Position numbers and translations under genes: made by a program
Part shown: positions 51,558 to 60,349 of the stretch, piece after piece
How the letters are laid out: every line of letters starts with the position of its first letter
Position numbering within the stretch: position 1 is the first letter of the stretch
The notes under the pieces: generated by a model
Told to the model about the DNA's origin: nothing
The model's input: the letters and a program-made list of their open reading frames with translations, nothing else
Database searches by the model: none
NCBI GenBank assembly: GCA_038106445.1
Contig: JAYODU010000006.1
Span: forward strand, 62,001-126,000
Direction of reading: 5' to 3'
DNA from: Pseudemcibacter sp038106445
GTDB lineage: Bacteria > Pseudomonadota > Alphaproteobacteria > Sphingomonadales > Emcibacteraceae
Length of the DNA: 64,000 bases

Positions 51558-52660
51558 TATTCACTTCCTTTATATTCAATTAATTTATCAGAAATTTCCT
51601 GGGCAAATTCATGAAAGGGCTGGGTTGATGTATTTGACATCATCACAAAACCGATATCAAGTTCCGGTATCATTATAATATAAGACTTAAAACCGTCATT
51701 ACCACCATGGAATACGGTTTGATACCCACCCTGCATACGCCGCTGCCAGCTAAAGCCGACCTGTTCAAATTTTCCAAGCGCAGGTTGCCACATCGCATCC
51801 AGTGTTTCCTTTTTTAAAACACGGTTCCCATCCAATGTCCCGCCATTTAAATTAAGCATTACCCACCGGGACATATCATCAATATTGGATATCAGTGTTG
51901 AGCTTGGTCCGTGCATCCGGTTATATGGATATACATCGGCAACCCTAAGCCCGTCTTCATATGGCTGGTGAAGGCTGTTTAATTTTGTCATGTCAGCTTC
52001 CTGAATAAGAAGCGTACTGTTAATCATACCCGTCGGTATCAAGATATTTTGAAGCACGTAATCTTCAAATGATATACCCGCCGCCTTGGCGATCACATCA
52101 CCAAGCAGTTCATAGCCGGTATTACAATACTGAAATGTGGTTTCCGGCTCCTGGGTAAGAAATTTGTGGGAAATAAAGTTTCGCACAAATCGTTCCAAGG
52201 CCTCTTCGCCATATTGCGGGTTATGCCACGGATCACTATCAAAATCCGGCATACCGGAAATATGGCTTGCAAATTGACGAATGGTAAGGTCTTTATACCG
52301 GTTGTCCACCAACACGAAATATGGAACAACATCAACAACGGGTTTATCCACATCAATCACCCCCTGTTCATGAAGCTGCATCAATGCCGTACCAACAAAT
52401 ATTTTTGTCACCGATGCCATGTGAAAAAGTGATTCACCATCTTCCGGTTCCTTGGTGTACATATTTTTGATACCAAATGCTTTTTTAAACAGAACATCAT
52501 CTTTTGATACAACAGAGAACACAAAGCCCTGCACATTATGTTCTGTCATCATTTCTTCGATCAGGGGCGTAAATATGCGATCCAGTTCAGCATCATTTGC
52601 CAATGCCGGACCCGAAAAAAAACAAAATGATAATATGATATATAGAATCTTATTTTTCAT
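51557..52660 (-). CDS. serine hydrolase of the beta-lactamase family (class C-like)
   Basis: A 367-residue exported protein with signal peptide (cut after about residue 21, PALANDAE). The catalytic S-x-x-K is S83-V-T-K86, the Y-x-N motif is Y178-C-N180, and an HGG triad stands near residue 315 in place of KTG (FHGGNDGF). This pattern is shared by class C beta-lactamases, esterases (EstB) and D-amino-acid peptidases. Resistance to beta-lactams should not be inferred. It is translationally coupled to the cupin gene. Confidence 0.9.
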   Translation of the reverse strand: MKNKILYIILSFCFFSGPALANDAELDRIFTPLIEEMMTEHNVQGFVFSVVSKDDVLFKKAFGIKNMYTKEPEDGESLFHMASVTKIFVGTALMQLHEQGVIDVDKPVVDVVPYFVLVDNRYKDLTIRQFASHISGMPDFDSDPWHNPQYGEEALERFVRNFISHKFLTQEPETTFQYCNTGYELLGDVIAKAAGISFEDYVLQNILIPTGMINSTLLIQEADMTKLNSLHQPYEDGLRVADVYPYNRMHGPSSTLISNIDDMSRWVMLNLNGGTLDGNRVLKKETLDAMWQPALGKFEQVGFSWQRRMQGGYQTVFHGGNDGFKSYIIMIPELDIGFVMMSNTSTQPFHEFAQEISDKLIEYKGSE

Positions 52661-52820
52661 GTACTCAATCCCTGTTACGCCACCCTCCCTTATTTTTTAA
52701 TACGGCGCAGGCTTATTTGCAATAATTCCCCGGAAAAAGTTCCATAATTAATGCCGATTTTATTTGTGTTTTGCTTAAATAGCTGTCTTTACTTTTAATA
52801 TCGATATTAAGGAGGGAGCA

Positions 52821-53444
52821 ATGGCACCTCAAGTTTGGTTATCTTTTGCAGTCGCAACAATATTTCTGGTCACAATGCCGGGACCAACAATTCTCCTTAC
52901 TGTAAGTTATGCATTAGGGCAGGGGAAAAATACCGCCTGGGCCACAGTACCCGGAGCCATCGTTGGCGATTTTATCGCCATGACCATATCATTAATGGGT
53001 GCTGGTGCCGTTTTAGCCGCATCCGCCACCCTTTTTACAGGACTTAAATTAATCGGCGCTGGATATCTGATCTGGATGGGAATACAGATGTGGCGATCAA
53101 AACCAATGGAAATTAACACTCAAAAAGTAAAAAATGTTACGCACAGAAAAATATTCAAAAATACTTTTTTGGTGACCGTCCTAAATCCCAAAGGGATCGT
53201 ATTCTTTGTCGCATTTGTTCCGCAATTTGTTGATCCCGCTAAAGACACCTTCATCCAATTTGCGATACTGGAAGCAACATTTATTTTTCTGGCTGCAACT
53301 TCTGTACTGATGTGGGCATTACTTGCTAGTGTTATGCATTCCAAATTCAAGGAAGAACGCACACAGAATATCGTTAATAAACTTAGCGGAAGTTTCCTGA
53401 TTGGTGCGGGTTTCCTAACATTGGCGGCAAAACGTTCAAGTTAA
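52821..53444 (+). CDS. LysE/RhtB family amino acid exporter
   Basis: A 207-residue inner-membrane protein with six hydrophobic helices. It begins with FAVATIFLVTMPGPTILLTVSYALGQGK, the family signature with MPGP, and has LKLIGAGYLIWMGIQMWRS and FKNTFLVTVLNPKGIVFFVAFVPQF. Such proteins export amino acids or homoserine lactones; the substrate is unknown. GGAGGG lies shortly before the ATG. Confidence 0.92.
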   Translation: MAPQVWLSFAVATIFLVTMPGPTILLTVSYALGQGKNTAWATVPGAIVGDFIAMTISLMGAGAVLAASATLFTGLKLIGAGYLIWMGIQMWRSKPMEINTQKVKNVTHRKIFKNTFLVTVLNPKGIVFFVAFVPQFVDPAKDTFIQFAILEATFIFLAATSVLMWALLASVMHSKFKEERTQNIVNKLSGSFLIGAGFLTLAAKRSS

Positions 53445-53503
53445 TAGCCGGTTGACATTGACATCTGTTTACAGCTTTATAGGAAACCAAAGGGAGATAA
53501 CAA

Positions 53504-54886
53504 ATGCGTGGAATTTCAAGATCAATATATATTATTTTCTCAACTTTATTATTTTCATTTAATTCTTATGCGCAGGACGTACCCCCACAGGAATTACCAC
53601 TGCTACATGATCTGGTAAAGGATGTTTCCGCGACACGAATTGAAGCAGATATTCGTAAACTTGTGAGCTTCGGTACACGTCATACCCTGTCTGAAACAAA
53701 ATCCGATACCCGTGGTATTGGCGCGGCGCGGCGCTGGATATTCGCGGAATTTGAAAAAATAAGTGCTGAATGTGGTGGCTGCCTTGATGTCATGTATGTC
53801 AGCGATACCGTAACAGGAAACCGTATTCCCGAACCCACAGAAGTGGTAAGTGTTATCGCGGTCCAGCGCGGCGAGCTGGACCCTAATCGTTATGTCGCCA
53901 TGTCCGGCGATATTGACAGCAGGGTTTCCGACCCCCTTAATGGTGTTGATGACAGCCCCGGTGCCAATGATAATGCATCCGGCATGGCCGGCGCAATTGA
54001 AGCAGCACGTGTTTTAAGCAAACATAAATTTGCAGGTTCCATCATATATATGGGGTTATCCGGCGAAGAACAGGGGCTTTTCGGCGGACAGATCGTTGCA
54101 AAACATGCCATTGATAATAACTGGAATTTTAAAGCAGTACTGAATAACGACATGATCGGTAACATTACCGGTATTAACGGTGTGACAAACAACACCACGG
54201 CGCGTGTATTTTCCGAAGGAACACGTGATGTGGAAACAGAGGAAGAAGCCCGCGAGCGCCGTTTCAGCGGCGGTGAAGTGGACAGTCCATCCCGCAATAT
54301 CGCACGTTTTGTTGACAGACAGGCCGACAAATATATCCCCAATCTTGATGTGATGATGATTTACCGCCTTGACCGTTTCGGCCGTGGCGGTCACCACCGC
54401 CCGTTTAATGCTGTTGGTATCCCCGGGGTACGCATCATGGAAACCAATGAACATTATGACAGGCAGCACCAGGATATCCGCGTTGAAGACGGCCGTGAAT
54501 ATGGTGATGTTATCGAGGGAGTTGATTTCGATTATGCTGCAAAACTGACCGCGCTTAATATAGTAAGCCTTGCAGAAATGGCAGCCGCCCCACCTTTTCC
54601 GGCGGATGTTTCATTGCAGGGTGCTGTGCGTGCATCAGCGGTTATAAGCTGGACAAAACCTGAAGGTAAAATGGCAGAAAACCTTGCCGGTTATAAGGTT
54701 TACTGGCGCCTGACAGACGCCAATCAATGGACAAACAGTAAATATGTGGGTGATGTTGATACATATACATTTGAAAATCTGGTGATTGATAATTATTACT
54801 TCGGCGTGGTTGCCGTCGCTAAAGACGGCGCTGAAACGCCAGTGGTCTTTCCCGGCCCTATGGGGTCATTTGGCGGATATGAATGA
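53504..54886 (+). CDS. secreted M28 family peptidase with C-terminal FN3-like domain
   Basis: A 460-residue protein with a signal peptide (ending near NSYAQDV), an M28 zinc aminopeptidase domain and a C-terminal domain of about 90 residues (VRASAVISWTKPEG...YKVYWRLTDANQWT) that looks like fibronectin type III. Zinc-site motifs are SPGANDNASG (bridging Asp), LSGEEQGLFGG (Glu pair), NNDMIG and EHYDRQHQD. At the first site, where M28 members have G-H-x-D, this protein has SGDIDSR, so the His is Asp. I recall the same GDIDSR in related alphaproteobacterial proteins, so it may be a subfamily trait. Confidence 0.9.
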   Translation: MRGISRSIYIIFSTLLFSFNSYAQDVPPQELPLLHDLVKDVSATRIEADIRKLVSFGTRHTLSETKSDTRGIGAARRWIFAEFEKISAECGGCLDVMYVSDTVTGNRIPEPTEVVSVIAVQRGELDPNRYVAMSGDIDSRVSDPLNGVDDSPGANDNASGMAGAIEAARVLSKHKFAGSIIYMGLSGEEQGLFGGQIVAKHAIDNNWNFKAVLNNDMIGNITGINGVTNNTTARVFSEGTRDVETEEEARERRFSGGEVDSPSRNIARFVDRQADKYIPNLDVMMIYRLDRFGRGGHHRPFNAVGIPGVRIMETNEHYDRQHQDIRVEDGREYGDVIEGVDFDYAAKLTALNIVSLAEMAAAPPFPADVSLQGAVRASAVISWTKPEGKMAENLAGYKVYWRLTDANQWTNSKYVGDVDTYTFENLVIDNYYFGVVAVAKDGAETPVVFPGPMGSFGGYE

Positions 54887-54888
54887 TA

Positions 54889-54912
54889 AAAGGCCGGAAT
54901 TATCCGGCCTTT
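54889..54912. terminator. bidirectional terminator
   Basis: AAAGGCCGGA and TCCGGCCTTT form a perfect 10-bp stem around ATTA, between the convergent M28 and gshA genes. The A and T ends serve both strands, though the T-runs are short. Confidence 0.75.
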
Positions 54913-54915
54913 AAA

Positions 54916-56277
54916 TTAAAACGAACAGTCCCGAAATACGTTTGAAATATCACCGTTCCAGGAACCGTGATAACAGTCAAGCATCCGTTGCGCCGTTGTT
55001 TTACCGCTTTCAACCGTATCAAAGAGAGGTTCAAGAAACACACGTTCATCATCGCCGCTGTTGTTTAGCTTTGCTCGCCTTTCAAGGCCGCCAGCAGATA
55101 TATCAAGCATCTGTTTGGCAAGTCCCTGTACGCTTGTATTTCTAAAGGGCACTTTCAGCGCATCGCGCGGTACATTATCACGAAGCAATTGGTGTTCTTC
55201 GTGGGTCCAGTCCTTAATCATATCCCATGCCTGGTCAAGGGCTTCTTCATCGTAAAGAATACCCACCCAAAGGGCCGGAAGCGCACAAATGCGGCTCCAG
55301 GTACCACCATCAGCACCGCGCATTTCAAGAAATTTTTTAAGCCTTACTTCCGGAAAAATTGTGCTCATGTGGTCTTCCCAGTCCTTAATGGTTGGAATTT
55401 GGCCTTCAAAACCTTCTAATTTTCCATTCATGAAATCTTTAAAGGATTTGCCGGATACATCATGATAAGTGCTGCCGCGGTTCACAAAATACATCGGCAC
55501 ATTAAGAACGTGATCCACATATGCTTCAAAACCCATACCATCTTCAAATACAAATGGTAATATACCGCAGCGATCAGGATCGGTATCTGTCCAGATATGT
55601 GAACGATAACTTTGAAACCCGTTTGGTTTTCCTTCGGTAAAAGGGCTTGCTGCAAAAATAGCCGTTACATTTGGCTGCAGAGCCAATGAAACCCTGAATT
55701 TTTTTACCATATCGGCTTCTGATGAATAATCGAGATTAACCTGTATCGTACAAGTCCGAAGCATCATATCTAGGCCAAGATTGCCTTTTTTAGGCATATA
55801 TGCGCGCATGATATTATAGCGCCCCTTTGGCATAATCGGAACATCTTCGCGTTTAGTGTTGGCGTTAAAGCCCATGCCGATATAATTAATACCAAGCTTT
55901 TTACTTACGGCCTGTGCCTGACGCAAATGGCTGTTGGATTCGGCGCAAGTCTGATGAAGAGTTTTAACCATGGCACCTGAAAGTTCAAGTTGGCCACCGG
56001 GCTCCAAGGTAACTGACTGCCCATCTTTTTTAAGGCCGATGATATATTCACCTTCCATAATGGGTTCCCAGTCAAATTCTTTTTTTAGAGCGTTTAAAAT
56101 TGCCTTGATACTGCGCTCACCTTCGTAAGGAACGGGCTTTTGCGAATCGATACAATAAACAAATTTTTCATGTTCAGTACCGATCGTCCATTCCTCTTTC
56201 GGTTTTGAGCCGGAAGCGATGTAATCGATAAGTTGTTGTTTGGATTCAATTGGGGAGTTTTTGGATATGCCTGCCAC
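54916..56277 (-). CDS. gshA: glutamate-cysteine ligase (plant/alphaproteobacterial type)
   Basis: First step of glutathione synthesis, joining glutamate and cysteine with ATP. The 453-residue product belongs to the class shared by alphaproteobacteria and plants: GTEHEKFVYC, EPGGQLELSGA, NFNANTK-like GFNANTKREDVPIMPKGRY, RTCTIQVNLDYSSEADM, and the ending LDCYHGSWNGDISNVF. No gshB is in the window. Confidence 0.95.
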   Translation of the reverse strand: MAGISKNSPIESKQQLIDYIASGSKPKEEWTIGTEHEKFVYCIDSQKPVPYEGERSIKAILNALKKEFDWEPIMEGEYIIGLKKDGQSVTLEPGGQLELSGAMVKTLHQTCAESNSHLRQAQAVSKKLGINYIGMGFNANTKREDVPIMPKGRYNIMRAYMPKKGNLGLDMMLRTCTIQVNLDYSSEADMVKKFRVSLALQPNVTAIFAASPFTEGKPNGFQSYRSHIWTDTDPDRCGILPFVFEDGMGFEAYVDHVLNVPMYFVNRGSTYHDVSGKSFKDFMNGKLEGFEGQIPTIKDWEDHMSTIFPEVRLKKFLEMRGADGGTWSRICALPALWVGILYDEEALDQAWDMIKDWTHEEHQLLRDNVPRDALKVPFRNTSVQGLAKQMLDISAGGLERRAKLNNSGDDERVFLEPLFDTVESGKTTAQRMLDCYHGSWNGDISNVFRDCSF

Positions 56278-56330
56278 GGTATTGCCCTCTTTTTATAGCC
56301 CTGAAATACGCATTTACGATCATGTGGTGT

Positions 56331-57065
56331 TTAAGGAAATAATGTCAATAGTCCGTCTCTTACTTCGTAACCACTTAATTGATTTAAAAAGCTCATGCCA
56401 AGCAATGACACATCAAGCTCACCCTGATTCACATTACCATCGACACTTTCAACGCGGATTGGCCCTACATTTATCGAATCAATTTTTACTTCCGCACTGA
56501 AGACAATACCGTTGGCTGTAGAGGCATGTTGATCAAATGTTAATTGATCAATTTCATAACCTATTTTTTCTGCATCATCCATTGTAAGAACGACGTGTGT
56601 GGCCCCGGTATCGACCATAAAATTAATATCCGTTCCGTTAATCTGCGCCTGAATATAATAATGGCCGCTCATATCTGGCCTAAATGTAATGGCATTCTCA
56701 ATAATTTCACCACCAGCCGGATTAAATTCATTTCCAAGCCGGCTTGTACCGTTCCAAACTGAATAACCGAGCCCCAACACACCAAAAATTATCACCCAGC
56801 CAGCAACATTTCTAAGCGCCTGCCCGGGATCACTTACAATATGACCCACAAGGCCCGCACCAACCAATGCAAGCAATAAAAAGTCATACATAAGATAAGC
56901 CCCACGACCATCAGCATACCCGCTACCGACAACCCATGCTATTATAAGCACTACAAGCGCAACTGTGACCGCCAATATCAGAAAGCCTGCCATCGATTTT
57001 TTAGGGGGTTTTTCATTGCCATTAGATGGTGGCTTTCCCCATGGTGAATGATTTTGATCCCTCAT
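56331..57065 (-). CDS. retropepsin-like aspartic protease (TIGR02281-type) membrane protein
   Basis: A 244-residue protein from the ATG at 57065, which overlaps the rsmE stop as ATGA. Three hydrophobic helices (about residues 25-46, 58-78 and 86-105) precede a periplasmic retropepsin-like domain with FMVDTGATHVVLT as the single D-T-G active site and LLGMSFLNQL as the flap-end motif. One DTG per chain implies a dimer. Function is unknown; the family is common in alphaproteobacteria. Confidence 0.88.
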   Translation of the reverse strand: MRDQNHSPWGKPPSNGNEKPPKKSMAGFLILAVTVALVVLIIAWVVGSGYADGRGAYLMYDFLLLALVGAGLVGHIVSDPGQALRNVAGWVIIFGVLGLGYSVWNGTSRLGNEFNPAGGEIIENAITFRPDMSGHYYIQAQINGTDINFMVDTGATHVVLTMDDAEKIGYEIDQLTFDQHASTANGIVFSAEVKIDSINVGPIRVESVDGNVNQGELDVSLLGMSFLNQLSGYEVRDGLLTLFP

Positions 57066-57796
57066 GCGCCCCAATCCCCAAAATATACCTGCCATAATGT
57101 AAGTGCCGAAACCGCCGCCGTATCAGCCCTTAAAATCCGGGGACCAAGCGTAACCGCATAAGCATTTTTATGGTTTTTGATCATATCTCTTTCTTCCGGT
57201 GAGAAGCCCCCTTCCGGTCCTATCAATATTGCCCATTTGTCATAGTCCGGATTTATGTCTTTCATCTGCAATGCTTCCCCCTTTTCATCACAAAATAAAA
57301 GCCCCCGGTCAGCCGGCCATTCCCGTAATATATCTTCTAACGATATGAGATCTTCAATAAGTGGAACAGTCATCCTGCCTGATTGTTCTGCTGCTTCAAT
57401 AGCATTGGCAACAAGTTTCTCAGGCTTAACACGGTCCAGGTTTGTCCGCTTTGTAACAACAGGTATGATTTTTCTAACGCCCAATTCGGTTGCCTTTTGG
57501 ATGATATAATCAACCCGTGCTTTTTTAACCGGTGCATACATGTACCATAAATCAGGTTCGCTTGTCTGTCCTTCTATTTTTTGGCCAATCGCAATTGTTG
57601 TCTTCCCCTTTCCAACCTTTACGACCCGGGCATCCCATTCACCATCAAACCCGTTGAAGATAGTTAGCGTTTCATCCTCTTTCACGCGCAGTACATTGAC
57701 CAGATAATGTCCCTGATTTCCTTCAATTAAATGCATATCGCCCTTTTTAAATCCACAATTGATATAAAGGCGCGTTCTGGGCTTTTTATTCGACAT
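57062..57796 (-). CDS. rsmE: 16S rRNA (uracil1498-N3)-methyltransferase
   Basis: A SPOUT-family methyltransferase of 244 residues. It has an N-terminal PUA-like domain (HYLVNVLRVKEDETLTIFNG) and a knotted SAM-binding domain with AILIGPEGGFSPEERDMI and LGPRILRADTAAV. It methylates U1498 in the decoding region of 16S rRNA. It is coupled to the downstream protease gene. Confidence 0.95.
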   Translation of the reverse strand: MSNKKPRTRLYINCGFKKGDMHLIEGNQGHYLVNVLRVKEDETLTIFNGFDGEWDARVVKVGKGKTTIAIGQKIEGQTSEPDLWYMYAPVKKARVDYIIQKATELGVRKIIPVVTKRTNLDRVKPEKLVANAIEAAEQSGRMTVPLIEDLISLEDILREWPADRGLLFCDEKGEALQMKDINPDYDKWAILIGPEGGFSPEERDMIKNHKNAYAVTLGPRILRADTAAVSALTLWQVYFGDWGA

Positions 57797-57854
57797 TTTG
57801 CCTCATATATTTATGATTATATTCATATGATAAACACAAGTCGCGTAATAACAA

Positions 57855-58805
57855 ATGACAAAATTAGATGATCGTATAAAAAACGCACCAGAAGATACAT
57901 TGAAGGAAAGTTGGGTTCATAAACTTGCTCCTGATTTTGCCTGGCCATATCTTCAATTGATGCGCGCGGATCGCCCGATCGGAACTTGGCTCCTGTTATG
58001 GCCTTGTTTTTGGTCTATTTTACTTGCGGGGCACTACCATGGTGCAACGAATGCACTTGCCAATTGGGAACTCCTGATATTTTTTGCCATCGGTGCTTTT
58101 GTGATGCGGGGTGCCGGTTGTGTGGTTAATGATCTTTGGGACCGTGAAGCCGATGCGCTTGTAGAACGTACAAAATCCAGACCGTTACCAAGTGGTCGTG
58201 TGTCTGTGACTGGTGCGTTTATATTTGCCTGTGCTCTTTCACTCATCGGCCTAATAATATTGCTTCTGCTAAACCGGTTTACCCAGATTATTGGTGTATC
58301 GTCACTTATCCTTGTTATCATTTACCCGCTTATGAAACGCATTACATATTGGCCGCAATTGATGCTTGGATTCACATTCAACTGGGGTGCGCTTATGGGA
58401 TGGACTGCCGTGAGTGGGAAAATTGAACTTACTACGCTTTTACTTTATGCAGGGGGTATTTTCTGGACTCTGGGATATGACACTATTTATGCCCATCAGG
58501 ATAGAGATGATGATGAACGGGTTGGCGTGAAGTCCACTGCTATACGTTTTGGTGACAAAACTGTCATCTGGGTCAGTGGTTTTTATATTATCACATTTGC
58601 TTTGTTTCTTGTCGCAGGCATATCAGCAGGACTTGGGTTCTCTTTTTACCTAGGCATAATTCCCGCAGGTTTCCATCTGGTATATCAAATTGTCAAACTT
58701 GATATTAATGACCGCGAAGGATGCCTTAAACTTTTCAAGTCCAATCATTATTTTGGAATGCTGTTTTTTGTGGCTATCCTTGCCGGATATATTTACGAGT
58801 GGTGA
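57855..58805 (+). CDS. ubiA: 4-hydroxybenzoate polyprenyltransferase
   Basis: Membrane prenyltransferase attaching the polyprenyl tail in ubiquinone synthesis. In 316 residues, LQLMRADRPIGTWLLLWPCFWS opens the first helices, CVVNDLWDREADALVERTKSRPLPSG is the first Asp-rich site and YDTIYAHQDRDDD the second. About nine helices. It is divergent from rsmE, and its 3' end overlaps the convergent glycosyltransferase by 13 nt. The start of ubiD, another gene of this pathway, is 4.4 kb downstream. Confidence 0.96.
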   Translation: MTKLDDRIKNAPEDTLKESWVHKLAPDFAWPYLQLMRADRPIGTWLLLWPCFWSILLAGHYHGATNALANWELLIFFAIGAFVMRGAGCVVNDLWDREADALVERTKSRPLPSGRVSVTGAFIFACALSLIGLIILLLLNRFTQIIGVSSLILVIIYPLMKRITYWPQLMLGFTFNWGALMGWTAVSGKIELTTLLLYAGGIFWTLGYDTIYAHQDRDDDERVGVKSTAIRFGDKTVIWVSGFYIITFALFLVAGISAGLGFSFYLGIIPAGFHLVYQIVKLDINDREGCLKLFKSNHYFGMLFFVAILAGYIYEW

Positions 58806-60111
58806 TCGGCTATTAGCCCGTCCATAAATTTTTCAATTTTTTCAAATTGGACGGCACGCATGAATTTATCCCGATTTGGGTTTGGAGAATTTGTTCTATC
58901 TCTCAGTTTTTCTATAAGATATTCTGCAATTTCATCCTCATCATTGCTGACAAGCCCGAAATTATTATCGCGGATAATATCGGCGGCCTCGCCTTCGGTG
59001 CCACCAACAGAAAGAATTGGTTTTCCAGCACCGATATATTCAAACAGTTTTCCGGCAATAACACCGTTTTCGCGCTTGTCATCCCACCTTAGAAGCAAAA
59101 GGATGTCGGTAGCTGCCATAATACTATGCAGTTCTGATTGCGGGATATAAGTGCTGCATACAATCTGGCCTTCAAGGTTATTATCCTTTATCACTTTTCG
59201 TTGTTCGTCACTTAATTCATCTTTGCCGAATTCAGTATAAAGAAGTACCTTTACCTTTTTGGCATCCTCACCCATTTTTGCCAGAGCTTCAAATAATTTA
59301 AGCGGGTCGCGCTTTCCCTGATATAAAGCCCCGGCATAAAGAATGGTTAGATGATCCGGATAAAGGAATTTTGGTTTGATCTTTTCAAAATCATCCGGAT
59401 CAAACCCGTTCATCGCCAGCTCAACGGCCATATTTCGCGCATCCTTTAATAATTTAACCCAGCTATCGGTTACGGTTATCAGTCCGCTGCAATTGGAAAG
59501 TACCCTTTTTTCGATAAACTTATCAATTTTTTTGCGTAGGTCCGATCCGCTATAATATCCGTGATCTGACCATAGATCCCTGTAATCCGCCACCCAGGGC
59601 ACATCAATAATGCGCGCAAGCTTTGATGCAACAATAAGCGATGTAAAAGGGGGTACAGTTGTGAAGATGATATCGGGCGCCCAATGCTGAAACAGTTTGC
59701 GCCCTTCCCTTATTGCGGTTGGATACCAACCGATGGTTCTGTCCGGAATATTGGTTATTTTCCTGTAATAATAACTGAGTTTTGATTCTTCACCGACTTC
59801 TTTTTCCTGCTTATGCTCTATTTCTTCTAAAGTCGTTTGATTATCAGTCTTCTTTTTTTCCGTTTTTCCAAATAAATTTTTAAGCCAGTTCTTAACCTTA
59901 GATGGAAACGCATTAATATCCTTAAATTCAGTGAATATGATCTTGTCCATCGATATTTCAGGGGACAGGGATGTACCCTGGTCTTCCCGGATAGGTGACA
60001 GCACTTTTAACTCATGTCCTTGCTCCACAAGGTATTTGGCAAGTTTATTGACCCTACTTCCAGACACTGGCGCATAGGGCGGAAAAAACCTGAAACGATC
60101 AGTATTTTCAA
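58793..60111 (-). CDS. family 4 glycosyltransferase, frameshifted near the 5' end
   Basis: A GT-B-fold glycosyltransferase. The main frame (from GTG 60067, 424 residues) reads SGSRVNKLAKYLVEQGHELKVLSP, then WVADYRDLWSDHG, and in the second half HLTILYAGALYQGKRDP and GKLFEYIGAGKPILSVGG with the sugar-nucleotide site. The expected first strand, KILIVSGFF-PPYAPV, is present, but its two halves lie in different frames. TTG 60111 gives LKILIVSGFF, and the PPYAPVSGSR part is reached only if one base is added in the T6 run at 60083-60088. AAGGAAG precedes the TTG by a few nt, supporting 60111 as the original start. It may be a mutation, a slippery site or a sequencing error. Confidence 0.82.
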
Positions 60112-60274
60112 TGAAACTTCCTTTATTTTACCTTGGATTATTAATTTATATAGCAAACAAGAACATAAAAAGAAGTTAATTTTGGGAACTTCAAATGGCC
60201 CCTTCCTAACAAACGTCAATCAACTCTTGATTTCCGAACCATAATTGAGCATTGTGTCATATCTTTTGTAGGGA

Positions 60275-60306
60275 AAGGCTTGCAAAGCGACCTGTTTTCA
60301 AGCCTT
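60275..60306 (+). promoter_or_regulatory. inverted repeat in the hppA leader
   Basis: AAGGCTTG (60275-60282) and CAAGCCTT (60299-60306) are perfect complements, separated by 16 nt and lying 44 bp before the hppA ATG. No T-run follows, so a leader hairpin or operator is more likely than a terminator. Confidence 0.45.
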
Positions 60307-60349
60307 ATAAAAGGAAAAATTTTATTTAAAAAGTAAATCAGAGGGAATA

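Noticed and set aside
51557..52660. Antibiotic-resistance beta-lactamase
   Set aside because: SxxK, YxN and HGG motifs are shared with esterases and peptidases; no evidence points to beta-lactam hydrolysis.
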